From: Urinicoccus timonensis
GTDB lineage: Bacteria > Bacillota > Clostridia > Tissierellales > Peptoniphilaceae
DNA: 22,631 nucleotides
Reading direction: 5' to 3'
Assembly: GCF_900232945.1 (NCBI RefSeq)
Contig: NZ_OCTU01000001.1
Span: 737,480 to 760,110, forward strand
Part shown: in pieces, positions 17,676-22,631 of the stretch
Layout: each line of letters begins with the position of its first letter
How positions within the stretch are numbered: the stretch's first letter is position 1
Made by a program: the position numbers and the translations under genes
The notes under the pieces: model-generated
The model's input: the letters and a program-made list of their open reading frames with translations, nothing else
Database searches by the model: none
What the model was told of the DNA's origin: nothing

Positions 17676-20600
17676 TTACTTATTATCCAAGTTATATAAA
17701 ACTTGAGCCGCTTCTCCTCTAGTAAAGTTTTCTTTAGGAGCAAAATAATGGTTGTCTCGTCCGGATAATAAGCCTTCTTGACCCAGTTTATTTACAGCTT
17801 CTACTGCCCAAGAGGATATTTTCTTGTGATCTACATAAATAGTGAATTTTTGTCTTGTATAGGTTTTATTTTGTTTTTCCAGGTATCGATTGAGTATTGT
17901 GGCCATTTCTTCTCTTGTAATCCTTCGATTCGGTTCTACCTTTTGTCCTCCTACTCCTTGAAGGATACCTTCCGATAGGGCCCAGTTAATATAGGGCTCA
18001 TAATAGGCTCCTGGTTCCATATCAAGCATTCCACTCTTTGGATATTTGTTTGCATCAATTTTTGCCCTACGACCTAAAACGGTAACAAATTCTCCACGAG
18101 TGATGGGCCGATCTGGAGAAAAAGTTGTTTCACTTGTTCCAGTAAAGTAGCCTTGATCCATGACATACTTAATGACGTTTTTTGCCCAATGGTTTACAAG
18201 GTCTGTCATCTTATCAAAAGGACTTCCTGCTTTTACAGTGATATCGTCCTCTTTCTTTCCTTCTGTCCTTATATCTTGAATGGGTTGAATTATTGTTGGT
18301 TTTTGGGATGGCCTTGGCTTGCGGGGCCTAGTCGACGGACTTGGTTCTGTTGCCCTCTTTGTTCCCACACGAACAATTTCATCTACCGGCTTTATTGTTA
18401 CTTCACTAGAAAGTTCCTTTCTTGCCGTTTCTTTTCCATTTACATAGGTGACTTCTTCAGTAATTTTTCTTTCCCCGTTTTTCCCTTTTTGTACCAGTTG
18501 CTTGTAATCTTCATATTGGGAAGAATCTTTCACTACTTTCTTTTCAAAGGGTATAACCTCTGTTTTTACTTCTGTTCTTTTCTCAATTGTTTGGCGACCA
18601 TTTGTAGGTTGGTAGTCCTTGATAGCTTTCTCTAGGACCGTTGCAGCTTGGTTGACGTCGTCTTGGCTTGCATCAGTTTTTTCGTTAACTGCTTTTGCCT
18701 TCTTCAAGGCTTGATCGAAGGCGGTTTGGACTGCTGGGGTTACCCAGGTCTTGCCTGTGTCCACGTCTTTTCCATCTGCACTTGTTGTGTCTGCCTTCTT
18801 CATTGCTTCCGCTTGATCTAAGATTTCTTTTAGCTTCGCTTTATCTACAGGAAGGACAGCTTCTTTTTTCCCTTCTTGTGGTTTGTAAACTTTTATGGCA
18901 TCTTCGAGTGCTTTTGCTGCTTGGTTGACTTCGTCTTGGTTTGCATCAGTTCTTTCGTTAACTTCTTTTGCTTTTTCCAAGGCTTGGTCGAAGGTAGCTT
19001 TCACTTCTGGAGTAACCCAGGTCTTGCCTGTGTCCACGTCTTTTCCATCTGCACTTGTTGCATCTGCCTTCTTCATTGCTTCCGCCTGACTTAAGGCTTC
19101 TTTTAACTTCGCTTTATCTACAGGAAGGACAGCTTCTTTTTTCCCTTCTTGTGGTTTGTAAACTTTTATGGCATCTTCGAGTGCTTTTGCTGCTTGGTTG
19201 ACTTCGTCTTGGTTTGCATCAGTTCTTTCGTTAACTTCTTTTGCTTTTTCCAAGGCTTGGTCGAAGGTAGCTTTCACTTCTGGAGTAACCCAAGTCTTGC
19301 CTGTGTCCACGTCTTTTCCATCTTCACTCGTTGCATCTGCCTTCTTCATTGCTTCCGCTTGACTTAAGGCTTCTTTTAACTTCGCTTTATCTACAGGAAG
19401 GACAGCTTCTTTTTTCCCTTCTTGTGGTTTGTAAACTTTTATGGCATCTTCGAGTGCTTTTGCTGCTTGGTTGACTTCGTCTTGGTTTGCATCAGTTCTT
19501 TCGTTAACTTCTTTTGCTTTTTCCAAGGCTTGGTTGAAGGCTTCTTGAATTTCGGAGGTTACCCAAGTCTTATCCTTGTCGATATCTTTTCCGTCTGCAC
19601 TTGTTTCGTCTGCTTGTTTAACTTTTTCAGCCTTTTTAATTATTTCTTGTAAATCTTTTTTGTCTATTGGTTTCTTTAAATCTCCCTTAACCACGGTATA
19701 GATACCATCTTTGTCATAGTTAAAATACAGGGTCATTCGTTCTGCGTCTAAGGTAGATTCTACTTCTTCCCAGGTTCCTGTATCCTTATTATAATGCCCT
19801 ACCTTATATTGGTCTGCATCCTCTGCTTTAAATTGTCCTTGAACAAGTTTTAATCCCATTTTAATCGGACCAGACCCAATATTTGCTGTAAAGTCATACA
19901 AGGGCATTTCTGGTTTTGCTGTTCCTAAAGCTTGACTTAGACTTTCATCACCAGTGACTTCATCTGCCTTAAAACTAATTTCCTTTAAGTCAGGTGCCTT
20001 TAAACCTGCATTTCCTTCTTGAACTTCAAAGAACTTGCCTTGAATAATCAGGTTTTTATTACTTTGAGCCAATTTTTGACTGGCTGCTTGGTCTAATTTA
20101 ACAAACTCATCATAGGGTTTTTCTTTTGTCGTTCCTGAGGATAGGACTACCGAGTCATAGCTTAAGCTTAATGCCTTATCTAAATCATTGATTCTAGGAG
20201 TCTTTCCATAAACATTATCTACTACAGAATCTTCAGGATAAACCAGCAGGGGAACTTCTACAGACTTGTTATGGTAGCTGTATTTTAAGCGACCTACCCC
20301 TGTCCCTTTACCACTAGCGTCGACATAACCCTTCTCACTAAATCCAGGCTTCATGATAAGCTTATCTGGTGTTAAGCTTTCCCATTGAATGTCTTCCTTG
20401 CCTACCTCTATTTTTTCACCAAATTGATTTTGTACCAAGGGCTCCATAAAGACTATCCCTTGAGCTGTTATATTCTTTTTATCTCCTGGGTATTGGAAGC
20501 CAAGAATTTCTTGAATCTCAATAGGTTGTCCCACTGTAAAATGGTATTTGGCCTGAATACTTGGGTTTGCTTTACTACTTACAATAGCATCTACCTCTCC

Positions 20601-22361
20601 AGGAGCAAGCCCTTCAACAAGACCTGTTACAGGGTTGATTTTAGCACGGCTTGGATCTGAAGTCGTCCATACTAAATCTCCATGAGGAGCCTCTTTTCCA
20701 TCCTTATAAGCTTGGGCGATGAGATACTCACTAGACCCTATTTCTAAATAATCCCGTTTAATCTCTGAAGAAATCTTTAATGCATCAATATCTTCTGCAA
20801 TGGCTTTTGTCCGTGTTACACCTGTTATTTCAGGAGAAATTTCCCCTGTTCCCCCCTCTTGGTTGGCATTGGTAGCGGATACAATTTTGATAAAACGAAT
20901 TTCGTCTAATTGGACTGGATTTCCCGCCTTATCAATAGCCCAGGAAATATCAAAAGCATCTCCACCACTTCCTTCTAAGGCATCTGGTGTATAGGGATTA
21001 TCTGGACTTGTTAAATCTCCCTTAAGCTGAGTTTTCCTTGATTCCGCATACCCAAAACGCAGTTGATGTTTTCCATTCACAGTAATATCACTTGGATCCA
21101 TGCCTTTTAAGATTAGGGTTCCTCGGTAGCTTTCTTGGTCTGGATTGATATTGGAGAAATTTGCATGAAGAGGGTAATACTCTTGCTTGTGATAATTATT
21201 GGCATAGACAAAACCACTGTCTCCAAGAGAATCTTTCCAAGGAATATTTTTTCCAGCTCCTTTGGGGTTGGTATAAGTGACCTTATAGTCCCGAATAGTG
21301 GTTTCTTTTCCATGTTCAGATCCAGCCAGTTCATACCAGGTGTCATCAGGCAGGCCGTTCCCATTTTCATCCTTCATAACATAGACAGCGGCCGGTTCTT
21401 GATTGTATTTATTTCGCTTTCCATTGATTTCAAAGGCATTTCCAAAGACTGTAAAATCCACTCCATAGGGGTTCTTGGGATCATTCTTAACTGGTTGAAG
21501 CATGTCCACAATAAGGTGACCGCCAAAAGATCCCAGGGTTAATCCTGAACCTACGCTATTTTCCTTTATCTTATTGGGGTCTTTGTAGTCTGTCCAGCTT
21601 GTATTGACAAATTGTCCTGGTGCTGGTTTGAAGTCAATGACCTTAATGGTGTGCAGATTAATGACAAAGCGTTCTTTTACTTCATTTCCATCCGCCTTTT
21701 TTACTGTCTTTCCATTTTCATCAACTACACGGATGTCAATGATATTCATCTGCTTACTCTTAATTTTGACTTTATAGACTCCGTCTTTCCCTTCAACTTC
21801 ATCTCCTCCACAAGTGACTTGGATTTTCATTCCTTCTGGAATTTGTTTTGTGGTAGAAACCTTAAAGGAGACTTCTTTTTCTTCCTCTCCATTTTCGGCA
21901 TAGTAGGCATTTTCTAAACCTTCTATTACTAGATTAAAGTCTGCATCCAAAGCCTGCTTTTTGCCAGGCATAGGATTATAGTCATCTAGTGCCTTTTGCA
22001 ATTTTTTGATGGCTGCTTCTAATTTAGCCTGATCCTGACTGTCTTCAGAAATAAGCGTATCTGCCTCTTCTTTTGCTTCATCTAGAGCATCTTGTACTTC
22101 TTTTGTCACCCAAGTTTGACTTGGGTCTACATCTTTTCCATCTGGACTGATTACATCTGCTTCCTCTATCCCCCATGTTGCTTCCATATATAAGCCGTTC
22201 AAGATGTCTAACTTGCTCTCGTTGGCAGTCGGGTCATCTCCGCTCCTTGCTGTAGACTGAGTTGAAGTGCTTTGAGATGGTCCCTCAGCCCATAGATTAC
22301 ATGGCAACATGGTAAATAACATCAATACAGCTAGAACTAAACTGAGGATTCTCTTTTTCAT
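17676..22361 (-). CDS. SLH-anchored surface protein with a domain like those of Bacteroidetes B12-locus surface proteins; Big_2, FIVAR array, G5
   Basis: 1,561 residues. The start at 22361 has AAGGA six bases upstream and opens a signal peptide (1-25, MKKRILSLVLAVLMLF). A degenerate FIVAR-like unit is at about 50-130. The key domain, about 240-515, has SFGGHLIVDM, DFTVFGNAF, VYVMKDENGNGLPDDTWYEL, IPWKDSLGDSGFV and GDAFDISWAID. From memory this pattern is typical of secreted surface proteins next to btuB/btuG genes in Bacteroides, which I recall rather than have checked. Big_2-like Ig follows at about 525-610, further Ig-like beta domains to about 890, four FIVAR units at about 900-1260, a G5 domain at about 1262-1345 ending in VGTK, a proline/arginine-rich linker, and three SLH repeats at about 1385-1560. 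The gene lies 65 bases after another SLH gene and ends in its own terminator. Its role in corrinoid acquisition is inferred from the neighbours and the key domain. Confidence 0.93.
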   Translation of the reverse strand: MKKRILSLVLAVLMLFTMLPCNLWAEGPSQSTSTQSTARSGDDPTANESKLDILNGLYMEATWGIEEADVISPDGKDVDPSQTWVTKEVQDALDEAKEEADTLISEDSQDQAKLEAAIKKLQKALDDYNPMPGKKQALDADFNLVIEGLENAYYAENGEEEKEVSFKVSTTKQIPEGMKIQVTCGGDEVEGKDGVYKVKIKSKQMNIIDIRVVDENGKTVKKADGNEVKERFVINLHTIKVIDFKPAPGQFVNTSWTDYKDPNKIKENSVGSGLTLGSFGGHLIVDMLQPVKNDPKNPYGVDFTVFGNAFEINGKRNKYNQEPAAVYVMKDENGNGLPDDTWYELAGSEHGKETTIRDYKVTYTNPKGAGKNIPWKDSLGDSGFVYANNYHKQEYYPLHANFSNINPDQESYRGTLILKGMDPSDITVNGKHQLRFGYAESRKTQLKGDLTSPDNPYTPDALEGSGGDAFDISWAIDKAGNPVQLDEIRFIKIVSATNANQEGGTGEISPEITGVTRTKAIAEDIDALKISSEIKRDYLEIGSSEYLIAQAYKDGKEAPHGDLVWTTSDPSRAKINPVTGLVEGLAPGEVDAIVSSKANPSIQAKYHFTVGQPIEIQEILGFQYPGDKKNITAQGIVFMEPLVQNQFGEKIEVGKEDIQWESLTPDKLIMKPGFSEKGYVDASGKGTGVGRLKYSYHNKSVEVPLLVYPEDSVVDNVYGKTPRINDLDKALSLSYDSVVLSSGTTKEKPYDEFVKLDQAASQKLAQSNKNLIIQGKFFEVQEGNAGLKAPDLKEISFKADEVTGDESLSQALGTAKPEMPLYDFTANIGSGPIKMGLKLVQGQFKAEDADQYKVGHYNKDTGTWEEVESTLDAERMTLYFNYDKDGIYTVVKGDLKKPIDKKDLQEIIKKAEKVKQADETSADGKDIDKDKTWVTSEIQEAFNQALEKAKEVNERTDANQDEVNQAAKALEDAIKVYKPQEGKKEAVLPVDKAKLKEALSQAEAMKKADATSEDGKDVDTGKTWVTPEVKATFDQALEKAKEVNERTDANQDEVNQAAKALEDAIKVYKPQEGKKEAVLPVDKAKLKEALSQAEAMKKADATSADGKDVDTGKTWVTPEVKATFDQALEKAKEVNERTDANQDEVNQAAKALEDAIKVYKPQEGKKEAVLPVDKAKLKEILDQAEAMKKADTTSADGKDVDTGKTWVTPAVQTAFDQALKKAKAVNEKTDASQDDVNQAATVLEKAIKDYQPTNGRQTIEKRTEVKTEVIPFEKKVVKDSSQYEDYKQLVQKGKNGERKITEEVTYVNGKETARKELSSEVTIKPVDEIVRVGTKRATEPSPSTRPRKPRPSQKPTIIQPIQDIRTEGKKEDDITVKAGSPFDKMTDLVNHWAKNVIKYVMDQGYFTGTSETTFSPDRPITRGEFVTVLGRRAKIDANKYPKSGMLDMEPGAYYEPYINWALSEGILQGVGGQKVEPNRRITREEMATILNRYLEKQNKTYTRQKFTIYVDHKKISSWAVEAVNKLGQEGLLSGRDNHYFAPKENFTRGEAAQVLYNLDNK
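18582..19664 (-). repeat. Tandem 273-bp FIVAR repeats
   Basis: Four units of about 91 residues, period 273 bp (equivalent bases at 18895, 19168 and 19441). The two central units are almost identical at DNA level and the outer two have diverged on one side. Such arrays vary in copy number by recombination. The unit at 19165-19398 matches bases 1-234 of the giant gene. Confidence 0.93.
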
Positions 22362-22381
22362 AACCTTTCCTTTCGTATTTT

Positions 22382-22421
22382 TCCATGTAGAGAGCTTTCC
22401 TAGGAAAACTCCCTACATGGA
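22382..22421 (-). other. Intercistronic stem-loop before the G5/SLH gene
   Basis: A 13-bp stem (22421-22409 with 22394-22382) closes a 14-base loop containing the palindrome TTTCCTAGGAAA. One position is G-U in the minus-strand RNA but A-C in the plus strand, so the hairpin fits best in the mRNA of these genes. No U-run follows, so it is not a standard terminator. It ends about 10 bases before the Shine-Dalgarno site, like the hairpin at 11711-11741. Confidence 0.65.
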
Positions 22422-22426
22422 TAGGA

Positions 22427-22631
22427 TTAGTCTACAATTTTATAAATCACTTGAGCAAATTCTGCCCGTGTTAAGGACTTCTTCGGTGCAAATTTTCCCT
22501 TGTCTTGTCCTTTAAAGATGCCGGCTTCTGTCATTTTTCTTACGGCTTCTTTGGCCCATGGGCTAATTTGTTCTTGGTCTTTATAGGTTTGTGCCTGGTT
22601 TTTATCTTCCAGTTTTCCTTGTTTTTCCAGG
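22427..22631 (-). CDS. C-terminal SLH repeats of a further surface protein (5' part outside window)
   Basis: The last 67 residues of a minus-strand gene, ending with TAA at 22427-22429. The sequence holds the end of one SLH repeat (LEKQGKLEDK) and a complete last one (QISPWAKEAVRK ... LTRAEFAQVI). It is nearly the same as the C-terminus of the tandem-barrel protein encoded at 11959-16944, so it is likely wall-anchored in the same way. It is 65 bases upstream of the G5/SLH gene with no terminator between them, so the two are probably one transcription unit. What the rest of the protein does cannot be said. Confidence 0.9.
   Translation of the reverse strand, partial: LEKQGKLEDKNQAQTYKDQEQISPWAKEAVRKMTEAGIFKGQDKGKFAPKKSLTRAEFAQVIYKIVD
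22497..22592 (-). repeat. SLH-coding segment nearly identical to 12032-12127
   Basis: Partner copy of the 96-base SLH segment in the tandem-barrel gene, with two differences seen (C/T near the LFKGQDK codons, and T/A near the ISPW codons). Confidence 0.85.

Noticed and set aside
17558..17743. Minus-strand 61-codon frame overlapping the end of the G5/SLH gene
   Set aside because: It overlaps the coding end and the terminator hairpin in another frame and has no ribosome site.
18153..18635. Plus-strand open frame of 160 codons
   Set aside because: Antisense to the linker, G5 and SLH region of the large minus-strand gene. The Phe/Leu/Cys-rich translation is a reading shadow of Lys/Glu-rich coding sequence.
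18582..19664. CRISPR array or transposon-type repeat
   Set aside because: The repeats have a 273-bp period, are in frame, and encode FIVAR helical domains with no spacers, so they are protein-domain repeats.

Overview
The window looks like part of a vitamin B12 (corrinoid) responsive surface-protein locus from a low-GC Gram-positive anaerobe, probably Bacillota of the Clostridia/Tissierellia type. The grounds are SLH-type wall anchors, FIVAR and G5 wall-protein modules, strong AGGAGG ribosome sites, an AT-rich sigma-A-like promoter and a transcription-attenuating cobalamin riboswitch. I cannot name the genus. All real genes lie on the minus strand. No plus-strand gene, tRNA, rRNA, CRISPR or transposase was found.

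Layout in transcription order (right to left): (1) 22631-22427, the last SLH repeats of a surface protein that starts outside the window. (2) 22361-17676, a 1561-aa secreted protein with a beta-rich domain resembling surface proteins of Bacteroidetes B12-uptake loci, Ig-like domains, an array of near-identical 273-bp FIVAR repeats, a G5 domain and three SLH repeats, followed by a terminator at 17642-17611. (3) A new transcription unit: promoter 17326-17298, cobalamin riboswitch about 17268-17108, and an intrinsic terminator 17052-17025 with a complementary anti-terminator segment. (4) 16944-11959, a 1661-aa protein with two tandem alpha/alpha-barrel domains (terpene-cyclase / intrinsic-factor alpha-domain type), FIVAR and Ig-like modules and SLH. 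(5) 11689-8534, a 1051-aa protein with one alpha/alpha-barrel followed by a DUF4430 (transcobalamin-type) beta domain and SLH, which is the two-domain plan of animal intrinsic factor and transcobalamin. (6) 8510 to beyond position 1, a giant protein of more than 2,836 aa with three DUF4430-like domains, cadherin-like, GLUG, leucine-rich and FIVAR modules, cut by the window edge.

The main conclusion combines two independent signals: a cobalamin riboswitch, and intrinsic-factor-like architecture in the genes directly below it. Together they suggest a wall-anchored B12-capture apparatus in a Gram-positive bacterium. The barrel-rich, barrel+DUF4430 and DUF4430-rich proteins would be displayed on the cell surface when corrinoid is scarce. 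Ligand binding is inferred; the riboswitch and the domain order are read from sequence. Copies of FIVAR and SLH DNA shared between genes point to recent duplication or gene conversion within the locus.
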